A DNA stretch of 64,000 bases from Crocosphaera sp. UHCC 0190 (GTDB taxonomy: Bacteria; Cyanobacteriota; Cyanobacteriia; Cyanobacteriales; Microcystaceae). Each line of letters starts with the position of its first letter. Position 1 is the stretch's first letter. A program made the position numbers and the translations under genes. Shown here in pieces: positions 1-9,558 of this stretch. The stretch is taken from contig NZ_JAYGHP010000008.1 in assembly GCF_034932065.1 (NCBI RefSeq), positions 124,001-188,000 on the forward strand, read 5' to 3'. The notes beneath the pieces were generated by a model. It ran no database searches. It saw nothing but the letters and a program-made list of their open reading frames with translations, and was not told the origin of the DNA.

Positions 1-531
1 ACGATTGGGCAATTTTGTCAATTTATCATGAAGGGCATCATACAATAATTGTTCCTGGGCTTGTTCTAAATCTAAGGTACGTTCTTTAACTCTTTGTTCA
101 AGTTCTAAATTTAACTGTTGGAGTTGATAACGGGCTGTTCTGAGGGCTAAATGCGTAGAAACTCTAGCTAAAACTTCTTCAAATTGAAAGGGTTTGGTAA
201 TATAGTCTACGCCGCCGACTTGAAAGGCTTTAATTTTATCGGCAACATCTTGTAAAGCACTTAAAAAAATCACAGGAATCTGACAAGTTTCCGATCTTTT
301 TTTCAGTTGTTGACATACCTCGTAACCATCCAAGTCGGGCATTTTAATATCTAATAAAATTAAGTCTGGGGGCATGGTTTGAGCGGCCATGATAGCCATT
401 CCACCACTCATCACTGCCCGCACTTTATAACCTTGTTTCTCTAACATTGTTGATAAAATACGGAGATTTGCTTGTTTATCATCAACGATCAAAATATTAG
501 CGGGAGAGGGTGAGTCTTGGGGGTTGCTCAT
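1..531 (-). CDS. Response regulator with C-terminal GGDEF domain (3' end outside window)
   Basis: The first 177 residues are present and the gene runs off the left edge. Residues about 13-130 form a receiver domain: ILIVDD near the start, the phospho-acceptor in LLDIKMPDLDGY, and the conserved Lys in ITKPF. A coiled linker rich in Leu, Glu and Gln follows (QLNLELEQRVKERTLDLEQ). The last visible residues, YDALHDKLTKLPNR, are the classic opening of a GGDEF domain, so the full protein is probably a PleD-like diguanylate cyclase. Catalytic residues lie outside the window. ATG at 531. It follows the hybrid kinase on the same strand by 62 bases, so the two are probably co-transcribed and act in one phosphorelay. 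Receiver call is firm; cyclase activity is inferred. Confidence 0.9.
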   Translation of the reverse strand, partial: MSNPQDSPSPANILIVDDKQANLRILSTMLEKQGYKVRAVMSGGMAIMAAQTMPPDLILLDIKMPDLDGYEVCQQLKKRSETCQIPVIFLSALQDVADKIKAFQVGGVDYITKPFQFEEVLARVSTHLALRTARYQLQQLNLELEQRVKERTLDLEQAQEQLLYDALHDKLTKLPNR

Positions 532-593
532 GAATTAAAGCTGATGCTTGCTAAGCGGTAAACTGCCGGGAAACTTGCTACAACGGTGATTGG

Positions 594-3500
594 TTAGTTG
601 TTGGTGATTGATGAGTTACTGATCTCCATTATCTGATCAAAATGATAGTTCTGAACGAGATCAGCGATCGCTTGGGATAATATTCCTTGGTTGGGGGGAA
701 TTTCCTCCAAGAGTTGCAAAACCAACTCCCTATCGGCTGCCGCGGCCCTTTGATGGAGTTGGTAACGCCAGACGGAAGGCATTGTCAACATTTGAGCTTT
801 TAAGGTTTTAATGTGGTTTGATGGCGGCTTTTCTGGGGGTTTGCTTGATGTTAAGCAATTTTCATAAACGTAACAAATCCCTAAATGTTGAGCAATCTTT
901 TCTAAAATTACTGATTCAGAAAGGGGTTTACTCAGAAAATCATCACAGCCGACAGCGAGAATTTCATCTCGTTCCTCAGCAAAAACACTGGCAGTGAGGG
1001 CAATAATTTTGGTGGTTTGTTGTCCGCCTTGTTCCATTTTAGCCTTAATTTGTCGGGTTGCTTCATAACCGTCCATGATGGGCATTTGTAAATCCATGCA
1101 AATTAAATGAGGATGCCAACTTTCCCAAAGTTTAACCCCTTCTTCTCCGTTGCTGGCTTCTCGGACTTCAAAACCAAGGGGTTGTAGGAAATTCAATAAT
1201 ACTTGTCGATTGCTGCGAAGATCTTCAATAATTAAAATGCGATAAGGGGTTTGATTGGGGGCTAACCCTTTGACTTTTCCTTTGGAGAGCAAACCGTAAC
1301 ATTCATTCTTCGCAGCTATTTCTACGGGTAAATTAAAATGAAAAATGCTGCCACCTTGGAGGGGACAACTTACCCTTAATTGACTGCCCATTAAATTGAC
1401 AAAATGATGACTAATGGCTAACCCCAACCCAGTTCCTTCTTGACTTTTACGTCCTAATTCTGTTTGGAAAAATGGGTTAAATAAATTGGGTGCTTCTTCA
1501 ACATTAATCCCTGGCCCCGTGTCTTCTATTTCAAAAAGAATATGGGAATTTGTTTCTGATTCTAAGGTATTTTCTGCAATTTTTTGGACTCTTAAAATGA
1601 CTTGCCCTTGGTCAGTGAATTTAATAGCATTGCTGAGTAAATTAATGATAATTTGTCGTAATTTTCCTTGATCGGTAATAATTTGTTGGGGAACAGTTAG
1701 TCCAATTTCTACCAATAATTCTAAACCTTTGGCTTGAGCTTTTAATTGAAACAGTTGGACTAAAGTTTGCACCAGATGATGAATATTTACATTATTTACA
1801 TGGATAGTAATTTTTCCAGCTTCAATCTTTGCCATATCTAATATATCTCGAATTAAGCTTAATAAATGCTCTCCACTTTGGTTAATAATGGCGAGATATT
1901 CTTGTTGTTCAGAAGTCAAATTTGAATCATTACTAAGCAGTTGAGTGAACCCTAAAATAGCATTGAGAGGTGTTCGTAATTCATGACTCATGTGGGCTAA
2001 AAATTGACTTTTTGCTTGACTAGCCGCTTCAGCCGCATTTTTGGCTTTTTGTAGTTGATTGAGTAATTCTGATTGTTGTATTGCTAGTCCTAATTGATTG
2101 CCAATATGTTTTAATAATTTAACGTCTGCAAAATGCCAATGACGGGGGCCAGAATTTTGATAACAGGCTAATAATCCCCATAATTTATTGTGGACAAAAA
2201 TTGGAACAATAATATAAGCTCTGGCTTGAAATTGTTCAAGTAAATCTAGATGACATTGTTGATTGCCAACGGTATAAATATCATCAACGGCAAATGTTTC
2301 ATTATTTTGATATCGTCCCCCTTGGTTTTGTTGTAAATAGGTATCTTTCCAGACTTGTTTAATGTTCTCCCCCACTAAGGGAACCCATTGCTCAGCAACA
2401 GACTCTGCAATAAATTCCCCACTCCAATCATCATTAAACTGATAAACTGCTACGCGATCACATTGAAAAATATGACGCGCTTCGGCAGTTGAATCATTGA
2501 GAATAGTATCAAGTTCAAAACTTTGATGAATTTTTTCTGTAATCTTATTTAGGGTTTGTTCTTCCAATAGGGTTTGACGTAATTCTTCTTCAATTTGTTT
2601 CCGTTCAGTAATATCTCTTCCCACGGCTTGTATTTCTTTTAGCTGACCTGTTTCAGCAAAAACTCCTCTATTTGTCCACTGTTGCCAGCAGATTTTTCCT
2701 TGAGGGTTGATTACAAAATGTTCATAGATTACCCAAGGCTTTTTCAAACTTAATTGAGCTAAACTATTCATGACAACTTGTTGTTGTTCATCGGGAATAA
2801 AAAGCAAAAAATTTTTATTAATAAAATCTTCATATTGTTTTTCAAAATAACGACAGTAAGCTTGATTAACAAAGGTTAAAGTACCATCAGGCAAAAACCG
2901 ACAGATTAGTTCTGTTTGATCTTCTACAATTCCACGATAACGGGCTTCACTTTCTTTTAAGGCATTTTGTACTTCCTTAAGACGATGAAAAGGACGCAGA
3001 GAATAATATCGCCATAAGGTCATGATAATAATGGTTAATAAGAAGATAATTGCCCCATACCAACGTAAACGAGAGACTGTCCAAAAAGGAGGAGTAGGAT
3101 GATACCAATATTTATAAATATTTTGATAGTCTGGACTATTAATTAAGCTGATCACGGCTGATTCTAAACGTTGATGAAGTCTGGTATTTTTTCCCTGAAC
3201 AGCTATTCCCCTCGGCACTTCTTTTAAAGGCAACCCCACAGTTTTGAGACGATAATCTACAGAAATAGCCTGAGCTAAATTGATTAAAGGCAGTTCAGGA
3301 TAAGCTAAGGCTGAGACTTGTCCTGATAATAAATGGAATAAGGCGTGTTCAGGGGAATTAAAAATTTCTAATTCGATGTTTTTATATCTTTTAAGTTGAT
3401 TAATTGCCTCATTTCCTTGTACCACGGCCACTGTAGACCCCGATAAATCTTCAAGACTGGTAATCTGTTTTTTTTCCCGTAAGACAAACACAGAAATCTT

Positions 3501-3866
3501 GATGGTTTCAATGGGGGTTGTATAGCTAAATTGTTGCGCTCTCGTGGGGGTAATTCCTAAACTGGGAATGAGATCAACTTCGCCAGTTTCTAAGGCAGTA
3601 ACGGCTTCTGACCAAGTATCTTTGATCTTATAGATAACTTCCAGGTTAGCCCGTTTAGCTACTGTTTCCATGATATCAATAGCGAAACCTTGGGGGTTGC
3701 CCTCTCTATCAACAGAATAAATTGGGGGAAAATAGCGGGGGACAGCAGCAGTTACGGTTAAGGGCTTTTCTGGAGGGGATGAAGTGGCTAAGACGATAAG
3801 GTTAGTCGTCAGTATCAAGAACCCGACAAGGATAATTTTCCTCCAATTTAGGCAATGATATAACAC
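594..3866 (-). CDS. EvgS-like hybrid sensor histidine kinase with extracytoplasmic solute-binding domain
   Basis: A 1090-residue membrane sensor. Domains in order: N-terminal hydrophobic signal/anchor (about 10-28); a family-3 solute-binding domain (about 36-258) like those of amino-acid ABC transporters; a membrane helix (about 270-290); a PAS domain (about 308-430); a GAF domain (about 447-600); HisKA with the phospho-His in HMSHELRTPLNAILGF (about 628); an ATPase domain with N box NLLSNAIKF, DTGPGI and GTGLGLAI (about 740-830); and a receiver with Asp near 924 in CMDLQMPIMDGYEA. The receiver makes it a hybrid kinase; no clear HPt domain with its own His is visible in the C-terminal tail. 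Translation appears to start at GTG, with GAGGGA about 10 bases upstream. The ligand is unknown; the solute-binding domain suggests a small polar molecule in the periplasm. The GGDEF regulator downstream is the likely output. Confidence 0.93.
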   Translation of the reverse strand: MLYHCLNWRKIILVGFLILTTNLIVLATSSPPEKPLTVTAAVPRYFPPIYSVDREGNPQGFAIDIMETVAKRANLEVIYKIKDTWSEAVTALETGEVDLIPSLGITPTRAQQFSYTTPIETIKISVFVLREKKQITSLEDLSGSTVAVVQGNEAINQLKRYKNIELEIFNSPEHALFHLLSGQVSALAYPELPLINLAQAISVDYRLKTVGLPLKEVPRGIAVQGKNTRLHQRLESAVISLINSPDYQNIYKYWYHPTPPFWTVSRLRWYGAIIFLLTIIIMTLWRYYSLRPFHRLKEVQNALKESEARYRGIVEDQTELICRFLPDGTLTFVNQAYCRYFEKQYEDFINKNFLLFIPDEQQQVVMNSLAQLSLKKPWVIYEHFVINPQGKICWQQWTNRGVFAETGQLKEIQAVGRDITERKQIEEELRQTLLEEQTLNKITEKIHQSFELDTILNDSTAEARHIFQCDRVAVYQFNDDWSGEFIAESVAEQWVPLVGENIKQVWKDTYLQQNQGGRYQNNETFAVDDIYTVGNQQCHLDLLEQFQARAYIIVPIFVHNKLWGLLACYQNSGPRHWHFADVKLLKHIGNQLGLAIQQSELLNQLQKAKNAAEAASQAKSQFLAHMSHELRTPLNAILGFTQLLSNDSNLTSEQQEYLAIINQSGEHLLSLIRDILDMAKIEAGKITIHVNNVNIHHLVQTLVQLFQLKAQAKGLELLVEIGLTVPQQIITDQGKLRQIIINLLSNAIKFTDQGQVILRVQKIAENTLESETNSHILFEIEDTGPGINVEEAPNLFNPFFQTELGRKSQEGTGLGLAISHHFVNLMGSQLRVSCPLQGGSIFHFNLPVEIAAKNECYGLLSKGKVKGLAPNQTPYRILIIEDLRSNRQVLLNFLQPLGFEVREASNGEEGVKLWESWHPHLICMDLQMPIMDGYEATRQIKAKMEQGGQQTTKIIALTASVFAEERDEILAVGCDDFLSKPLSESVILEKIAQHLGICYVYENCLTSSKPPEKPPSNHIKTLKAQMLTMPSVWRYQLHQRAAAADRELVLQLLEEIPPNQGILSQAIADLVQNYHFDQIMEISNSSITNN

Positions 3867-4037
3867 TTTGATTGATTCCCTCTGCTTTTGCTCCTTTCTT
3901 ATTGTTCCACAGAAGAGTTATTATTTATGACATTGTTTAAATGATTGGTATTTTATGTCTGATTACCTATTCCCGTTTTCTGTCCCCTGTGTCCTAAAAC
4001 GAGGCATTCTCTACTAATCAATAGGATAAATGCTATA

Positions 4038-5540
4038 TTAGCTTAACCAATCTTGAATTTCTTTCGCCAACCAAAGGGCTTCTTCTTTCGTTAATTTATC
4101 TCCTAAAACATAAATCATCTTTCTGGTATTAATACTCACTTTATATTGATTGACCAGTTGATGAATAAAAACCCCAACAATATTATTAATTCTTTCTTGG
4201 TCTTGATGGTACTCAATTCCTAGGATTTTTTCTTTGATTTTTAAACTTTCTTGATCAAGCTGTAAATAAGTTTTTCCTCCAATTCCCATCATTAAATAGG
4301 TGGTAATTAACCCGGTAATTGTCACAAAGCTTAGACCTCCCATAATTTCTAAGGAAGCGATGATAAAATCAGGATTTTTTAGCACAATTCCTGTCATAAT
4401 CAAAGAACAAGGCACTAAAAATAGACCATAAATAATTATCCCTAAAATCAACTGTTTTTTCGTTAAAATCTGATCTTGCAAAAATTGTTTAGTTCCCCAT
4501 AATGGCTTTAAACTTCTGAGTCGAGGAGCCGGGATATAAATTTTTAATTCTTGCTCTGATTTATCCAGTTTAATTTTAGTATTAACGGGAGTTTTCCTAA
4601 TGTTAATACTTAAATAATCGACAGAGTTATCTTCTTGAGAAAACTGACTTTTTTCTAAGTCTTCTAAGGCTTCTCTTGCGGTTTGATAGCGATAAGAAAT
4701 AGTGATTTCTGTTAATTTTTTTAGCCAGGTTTTTAAGGAAGCTTTCACCCTGACTTTATCTTCAAAGCTAAGTTGATAATCTTGATTATGTAAATCTGCA
4801 GGAGAAATTCCGGTTAAAAGATGAATTAAAGTTGCTCCTAACGCATATAAATCTGAAGAGGGAACTGCTTTTCCCCAAAACTGTTCTAAGGGAGTATAAC
4901 CACTGGTTCCCACGACAGTAAAAGTAATATTTGTCACCGAAGCTTGGGACTGTACTGCCCCAAAATCAATTAAATAAATATTATCATCATCCCCTAAAAT
5001 TAAGTTACTCGGTTTGATATCTCTATGTAAAACAGGGGGTTTTAATTCGTGTAAATAGCTTAGAATATTTAGCACTTGTTGACCAATTGTGTAGATTCTT
5101 TTTTCAGAAAATTGTTCTCCTCTTTCTAGTAATTCTTCTAAGGATTTTCCAGGAATATAATCTTCAACTAATCCAAACCAAGGAATACCGTCCCCCGCTT
5201 CTTGGTCAATTTCAAAATAGTTTTGATAACGAGGAATAAAAGGATGAGCTAAAGATTGTAATACTTGGGCTTCTCGCTCAAAAAGTTTAAATTGTTCCCA
5301 TTCCATTTGGGGACTAAAGGCTAATAATTTAACCGTGACTTTTTGATAAATTTTCGGACTAAACAATTGACTTAAGCGATAAATCCAGTTTAAACTCAGC
5401 CAATATTTTCGGTTTTGAGATGATACTTCAATAGGAGAAGCTAAATCATCTGCTAACCAAGTCTGATGTCCCTTTGCGGTATGTCCTAGAGGTTTTAAAA
5501 GTTGATACCGCTTAACAAGAATATCCCCGACTTGAAACAT
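4038..5540 (-). CDS. Membrane-anchored serine/threonine protein kinase
   Basis: 500 residues. The N-terminal 315 or so form a eukaryotic-type protein kinase: a Lys in VTVKLLAF (about 71) and Glu in FEREAQVL, the catalytic loop HRDIKPSNLIL (about 173), DFGAVQ (about 192) and a GTSGYTPLEQF activation/P+1 segment. All core catalytic residues are present. The glycine-rich loop is poor (LGHTAKGHQTW) and is followed by an unusual insertion before the Lys. Two membrane helices lie at about 375-397 and 402-424, followed by a cytoplasmic tail of about 75 residues with no recognised domain. Cyanobacteria carry many such Spk kinases; the substrate is unknown. It stands alone, with 171 bases to the sensor kinase and a divergent arrangement with apt. 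Confidence 0.9.
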   Translation of the reverse strand: MFQVGDILVKRYQLLKPLGHTAKGHQTWLADDLASPIEVSSQNRKYWLSLNWIYRLSQLFSPKIYQKVTVKLLAFSPQMEWEQFKLFEREAQVLQSLAHPFIPRYQNYFEIDQEAGDGIPWFGLVEDYIPGKSLEELLERGEQFSEKRIYTIGQQVLNILSYLHELKPPVLHRDIKPSNLILGDDDNIYLIDFGAVQSQASVTNITFTVVGTSGYTPLEQFWGKAVPSSDLYALGATLIHLLTGISPADLHNQDYQLSFEDKVRVKASLKTWLKKLTEITISYRYQTAREALEDLEKSQFSQEDNSVDYLSINIRKTPVNTKIKLDKSEQELKIYIPAPRLRSLKPLWGTKQFLQDQILTKKQLILGIIIYGLFLVPCSLIMTGIVLKNPDFIIASLEIMGGLSFVTITGLITTYLMMGIGGKTYLQLDQESLKIKEKILGIEYHQDQERINNIVGVFIHQLVNQYKVSINTRKMIYVLGDKLTKEEALWLAKEIQDWLS

Positions 5541-5732
5541 GATAAGTCAAATAAAAAGTATAGGAGTGAGTAAGCAACAGTCAAAAATTACAAGGTATGA
5601 AGGAAACTTAAGGCAGGAAAAGAGCAACAGGGATTCTGTTCCATACTAACAGCAGACTTGATTGAATTGGGTTTTTCTCTTAACATAATGCAGAAATTTA
5701 AGCCCCTTGATGTTTTAGTAGGAAAACTAATA

Positions 5733-5738
5733 TATAAT
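5733..5738 (+). promoter_or_regulatory. Candidate -10 box for apt
   Basis: A perfect TATAAT lies 30 bases before the apt start codon in an AT-rich stretch. The best -35 match, TTGATG at 5707-5712, is 20 bases away, longer than ideal. No strong ribosome binding site is visible before the ATG. Confidence 0.35.
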
Positions 5739-5767
5739 CGATAGAGAAATATTATGACCGAAAATTC

Positions 5768-6286
5768 ATGGATCTTAAAACACTAATTCGTGATATTCCT
5801 GACTTTCCTAAACCTGGCATCATGTTTCGGGATATTACCACTTTACTCAGTGATGCGGCAGGATTACGCTACACTATCGATACCTTAACCCAAAAGTGTC
5901 AAGCCGCTAACTTATGCCCTGATTATGTGGTAGGAATGGAGTCTCGCGGTTTTTTGTTTGGTGTCCCTCTCGCTTACCAACTCCAAGCAGGGTTTGTTCC
6001 CGTGCGTAAACCAGGAAAACTGCCGGCCGCGGTGCATCAAGTAGAATATGAGTTAGAGTATGGCACAGATAAGCTAGAAATTCATCAAGATGCCCTAGAA
6101 AATCATCATCGTGTTTTAATTGTCGATGATTTAATGGCAACAGGGGGAACGGCAAAAGCGACAGCAGAACTATTAGAAAAAATTGGCTGTGAAGTGTTAG
6201 GATTTGCCTTTATTATTGAGTTGAAAGCTTTAGCAGGTCGGCGAAAATTACCGAATATTCCTATTATTAGCTTAGTAGAATATTGA
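5768..6286 (+). CDS. apt: Adenine phosphoribosyltransferase
   Basis: 172 residues, the usual length of the family. It makes AMP from adenine and PRPP in the cytoplasm (purine salvage). Diagnostic features are the start [19 protein letters not shown], the [10 protein letters not shown] segment and the PRPP-binding loop [13 protein letters not shown] (about 115-127). The catalytic loop region with KPGKLP is also present. It is divergent from the Ser/Thr kinase gene and followed after 74 bases by a permease gene on the same strand; there is no obvious functional link between them. Confidence 0.97.
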   Translation: MDLKTLIRDIPDFPKPGIMFRDITTLLSDAAGLRYTIDTLTQKCQAANLCPDYVVGMESRGFLFGVPLAYQLQAGFVPVRKPGKLPAAVHQVEYELEYGTDKLEIHQDALENHHRVLIVDDLMATGGTAKATAELLEKIGCEVLGFAFIIELKALAGRRKLPNIPIISLVEY

Positions 6287-6360
6287 CCATAAATGATTTA
6301 TTAGCTCATGAAAATATTATTTATAAATCGATGCTCAAGTAGATTGTATATTTAGAAATC

Positions 6361-7410
6361 ATGAATCAAACTCCTCTTCCTCAATTAAATAAACCCTTAA
6401 ATAGATTACAAAATTTATTTGATAGTGAAACTATTTTCTATATTATTAAACGAGTTTTACAAGGACTTTTAACAATTTTACTCGCATCCTTTCTCAGTTT
6501 TATTATTATCCAAATTGCCCCAGGAGATTATTTAGATACCTTAAAACAAAACCCTAAAATTGCGAAAGAAACCATTGAACAATTAACCATTCGTTTTGGC
6601 TTAGATCAACCTTGGTATGTTCAATATTGGCGATGGTTAATTCAAGTAGTCACTCGCTTAGATTTTGGTGAAAGTTTTGTTTATAATCGTTCCGTGTCCT
6701 CTTTATTAGCAGAAAGAATACCCGCAACTTTACTATTAGCAATTTCTTCCATTATTATCACCTGGTTAATTGCTATACCTTTGGGAATTTTAAGTGCCGT
6801 TAAACAGGGTAGTTGGACAGACAGAATTTTACGAGTGATTAGTTATTTTGGCCAAGGATTTCCAAGTTTTATCACGGCCTTAGTTTTACTGATTTTAGCT
6901 CAATATTTATCCCCCTTATTTCCGGTGGGTGATATGACCAGTTTAAATCATGCAGAATTATCTCCCCTTGGTAAACTATTAGATATTGGTTGGCACATGA
7001 TCTTACCGACTATTGCTTTAAGTATTACCAGTTTTGCCGGGTTAATGCGGTTAATGAGAGGGCAAATGTTAGATGTTATGGGACAAGATTATATCCAAAC
7101 GGCAAGGGCCAAAGGATTACCCGAAGATCAAGTAATTTATGTTCATGCTTTACGAAATGCCATTAACCCCTTGATTACCCTATTGGGATTTGAATTTGCG
7201 AGTTTATTGGGGGGGGCATTTATTGCCGAATTTTTCTTTAATTGGCCCGGTTTAGGACGATTAATTTTGCAAGCAGTCACGGCCCAAGATCTTTACTTGG
7301 TTATGGGAAGTTTAACGATGGGTGCTACGATGTTAATTGTGGGGAATTTACTAGCTGATTTATTACTAAAAGCAGTTGATCCTCGCATTAAGTTGGAGAA
7401 CCTAAAATAA
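6361..7410 (+). CDS. ABC transporter permease, dipeptide/oligopeptide (DppB/OppB) type
   Basis: 349 residues with about six membrane helices. The first follows a 28-residue cytoplasmic N-terminus (VLQGLLTILLASFLSFIII). The family hallmark IQIAPGDYLD after helix 1 and the permease EAA loop DYIQTARAKGLPEDQVIYVH (about 240-259) are clear; this loop contacts the ATPase subunit. Proteins of this type pair with a DppC-like permease, ATPases and a binding protein for peptides, nickel or similar solutes. None of those partners is encoded nearby, so this is an orphan permease that must assemble with subunits from elsewhere. The substrate cannot be told from sequence. The next gene starts 6 bases after its stop, suggesting coupling. 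Confidence 0.92.
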   Translation: MNQTPLPQLNKPLNRLQNLFDSETIFYIIKRVLQGLLTILLASFLSFIIIQIAPGDYLDTLKQNPKIAKETIEQLTIRFGLDQPWYVQYWRWLIQVVTRLDFGESFVYNRSVSSLLAERIPATLLLAISSIIITWLIAIPLGILSAVKQGSWTDRILRVISYFGQGFPSFITALVLLILAQYLSPLFPVGDMTSLNHAELSPLGKLLDIGWHMILPTIALSITSFAGLMRLMRGQMLDVMGQDYIQTARAKGLPEDQVIYVHALRNAINPLITLLGFEFASLLGGAFIAEFFFNWPGLGRLILQAVTAQDLYLVMGSLTMGATMLIVGNLLADLLLKAVDPRIKLENLK

Positions 7411-7416
7411 GATAAG

Positions 7417-7707
7417 ATGCTTTCACAAATCCACTATTTAGTTCGTTCTAAGGTTGATGGAAAATACTTAGTTGCTCGGATTAATCAAGGAGAAGATCAA
7501 GCACCTCTCAGCTATTTATTGGTGTTTCAGGAGCATTTTGAAGCCCTAAGTTATCTGAATACTCATGGCTCAGAGGTTAGCGATCGCTTTGTGGTAGAAT
7601 CTATTTCGGGAACCCAGTTAAAAGGGGTTTTACAACGCTGGGGATTTCAAGGCATTGGATTAGTTCGAGATCCTTTATTACCAAAAATTGAGTTTTTGTC
7701 AATCTAA
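7417..7707 (+). CDS. Small conserved-looking protein of unknown function
   Basis: 96 residues, soluble, no membrane helix, signal or Cys motif. It reads as a compact alpha/beta protein (IHYLVRSKVDGKYLVARI at the start, then LLVFQEHFEALSYLNTH). I do not recognise the family; it resembles small cyanobacterial proteins annotated only as hypothetical. ATG starts 6 bases after the permease stop, so it is probably translated from the same mRNA. Codon use matches its neighbours, and there is no overlapping better frame, so it is likely real. Confidence 0.75.
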   Translation: MLSQIHYLVRSKVDGKYLVARINQGEDQAPLSYLLVFQEHFEALSYLNTHGSEVSDRFVVESISGTQLKGVLQRWGFQGIGLVRDPLLPKIEFLSI

Positions 7708-7728
7708 TTTTTCGAGACAAAGATGTAG

Positions 7729-7745
7729 GGTGGGCAATGCCCACC
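7729..7745. repeat. 17-nt palindromic repeat (copy 1)
   Basis: GGTGGGCAATGCCCACC: an 8-bp perfect stem with a single-base centre, in a gap between convergent genes. An identical copy is at 19665-19681, preceded in both cases by GTA. The position suggests a bidirectional terminator or a REP-like element. Confidence 0.7.
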
Positions 7746-7839
7746 TGATCATGACTTTATGTCGAACTCAGGTTGAATAAGTTTTGTCATTGAGATTAAC
7801 TGTACAACTTCTGTTGAATTTTTGCTTAATTACCCATTG

Positions 7840-9486
7840 TTACCCATTCAAACTTTCAAATACTGGACAATAACCTTCTGGTGTTACTTTAAAACCATAA
7901 AGAGGTGATTGAGAATTCCAACATCTTTGACCCCGATAATGACAACAAGTTAAACAACAATCTAAATCATTAATAATTCTTTCAGAATTACTTTGACTTA
8001 AAAGTTCTCGTTGAGATACCCCACGTAAAACTAATTCATCTCCTTGCCAACGGGCTTCAATTAGCCCTGTATCCGCAAAATAACGCCAATGGGGGTCTTG
8101 AAGAATAGTTTGGGGTAAAGTAATTGTGATCTGGGTTTCTAACTCATTTAATTCTCCCTCATAACTACTCGGAGAAGGGGCCGCCGGTTGAATAAACTTA
8201 TCTCCAAGGGGAAGTTCAACCAATTTACCCGCAGAAGGAAGATGAAGTTGATAACGATTTTGCAGTTCTTCTAAACTTGTTAAATCCGTTAAATTAAGGG
8301 GTGAACCATGAACAAAAAGAATATGTTGAGGGCGTAAATTATGAATTAATTGTGTGGTATTGCGTCCATCACTATGTTCCGCTAAAAGATAAGATTCAAC
8401 ATGAATGGAATGGCCTTGCCTGAAGGTAACAATTTCCGGTGATTCCTCAGTCTGTCCCTCATTCACAGCCGAGGGAACCAGCATTATCCATGACCCTAAC
8501 ATTAAATAGCCTTCATCATAAAGGGCCGTCACATCATCTGTTAAAACAATGCAAGGGGTTTCCCCTAACGTCCCCCGTTGTTGAGGGGTTAAACGACGTA
8601 AACGGGGACAAATACGCTCATCCCAAAATAGGGGTTGATGTTTAGCAAAATTCTGGACAGATAAGGGAAATTCTGGTAACAAATCTAAATAGCGATCGCA
8701 AGCATTAGCCACTTGGCCATCAACCCAAATATCTAAATCTCGTCCCGTAAATTGATGATGAGAGCGCAATAATTTGAGAATTTCCTGTCCTAACCCTAAT
8801 CTTGGTACAGGCATAACCACACTATAACCACGGTTTAAACACTCATTCATGCGCTGCATGAGGTGTTTTTCTTGCTGACGACGGTGGGGATGACGGGTGG
8901 TGCCATAAGTCCCCTCAATAATTAACACATCAGGGGATAGCCCCCGCAACCCTTCCACCGATAACCCTTCGACTAGCTGAAGATTGGAGAGGGAAAAGTC
9001 CCCAGTATAAAACAGTTTATAGACTCGTTGAGGGGTTTGGTAGCTGAGGAGAATGGCCGCTGCCCCTGGTAAATGACCGGCCCGGAATAATTGTACAGTT
9101 AAATTTTTAAACAACTCAATGGGTTTTCCCCAAGGCAATGTTTGACAGAAATCCTCTGTTTTGAAAGGCTCTTTTTCTGGCCAGTTGAGGGAAAGCAGTT
9201 GTCCTGTCACCTCGCTGGCATAAATAGGTAACTTGGGGAATGCTTGGTGCAGTTCCATTAAACCCCTGGCATGGTCAGGGTGAGCATGGCTACAGAATAT
9301 AGCATCTGCCGGAGGTTGAGATGGGATAAGTAGGGGTTCTAGATTGTTTAAGCCACAATCTAGGAGGAGACGATAGGGGCCCATCTGTACCTCTAAACAA
9401 ACCCCTTCTTGATCATGACCAACCCCATAGGGTAAACAGGATAAACGGGTTGGACGATGCTCAGTGCTTGGGGGATGTTGACTCAT
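7840..9486 (-). CDS. Metallo-beta-lactamase/beta-CASP family hydrolase with C-terminal Cys cluster
   Basis: 548 residues. The N-terminal half is an MBL fold with the metal motif HAHPDHARG (about 66-74), a further His in AGHLPGAAAIL and the Asp in FYTGDF. The centre looks like a beta-CASP insertion (VMPVPRLGLGQEILKLL), and FVHGSP near residue 390 supplies the late His. This arrangement is that of RNA-processing nucleases related to CPSF-73 and RNase J, though small-molecule hydrolases share it. The last 45 residues carry seven Cys (CCLTCC, RCW, GYCPVFE), a possible metal or Fe-S site that ordinary family members lack. It is transcribed alone and convergently with the small upstream gene. Enzyme class is firm, substrate is not. 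Confidence 0.85.
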   Translation of the reverse strand: MSQHPPSTEHRPTRLSCLPYGVGHDQEGVCLEVQMGPYRLLLDCGLNNLEPLLIPSQPPADAIFCSHAHPDHARGLMELHQAFPKLPIYASEVTGQLLSLNWPEKEPFKTEDFCQTLPWGKPIELFKNLTVQLFRAGHLPGAAAILLSYQTPQRVYKLFYTGDFSLSNLQLVEGLSVEGLRGLSPDVLIIEGTYGTTRHPHRRQQEKHLMQRMNECLNRGYSVVMPVPRLGLGQEILKLLRSHHQFTGRDLDIWVDGQVANACDRYLDLLPEFPLSVQNFAKHQPLFWDERICPRLRRLTPQQRGTLGETPCIVLTDDVTALYDEGYLMLGSWIMLVPSAVNEGQTEESPEIVTFRQGHSIHVESYLLAEHSDGRNTTQLIHNLRPQHILFVHGSPLNLTDLTSLEELQNRYQLHLPSAGKLVELPLGDKFIQPAAPSPSSYEGELNELETQITITLPQTILQDPHWRYFADTGLIEARWQGDELVLRGVSQRELLSQSNSERIINDLDCCLTCCHYRGQRCWNSQSPLYGFKVTPEGYCPVFESLNG

Positions 9487-9558
9487 AGGCTTTTTCTGTC
9501 AGCCGTCGAAAGGGTTTACTTAGTATCAAGAATAACAAAGTATAACTAAAAACAAGTA

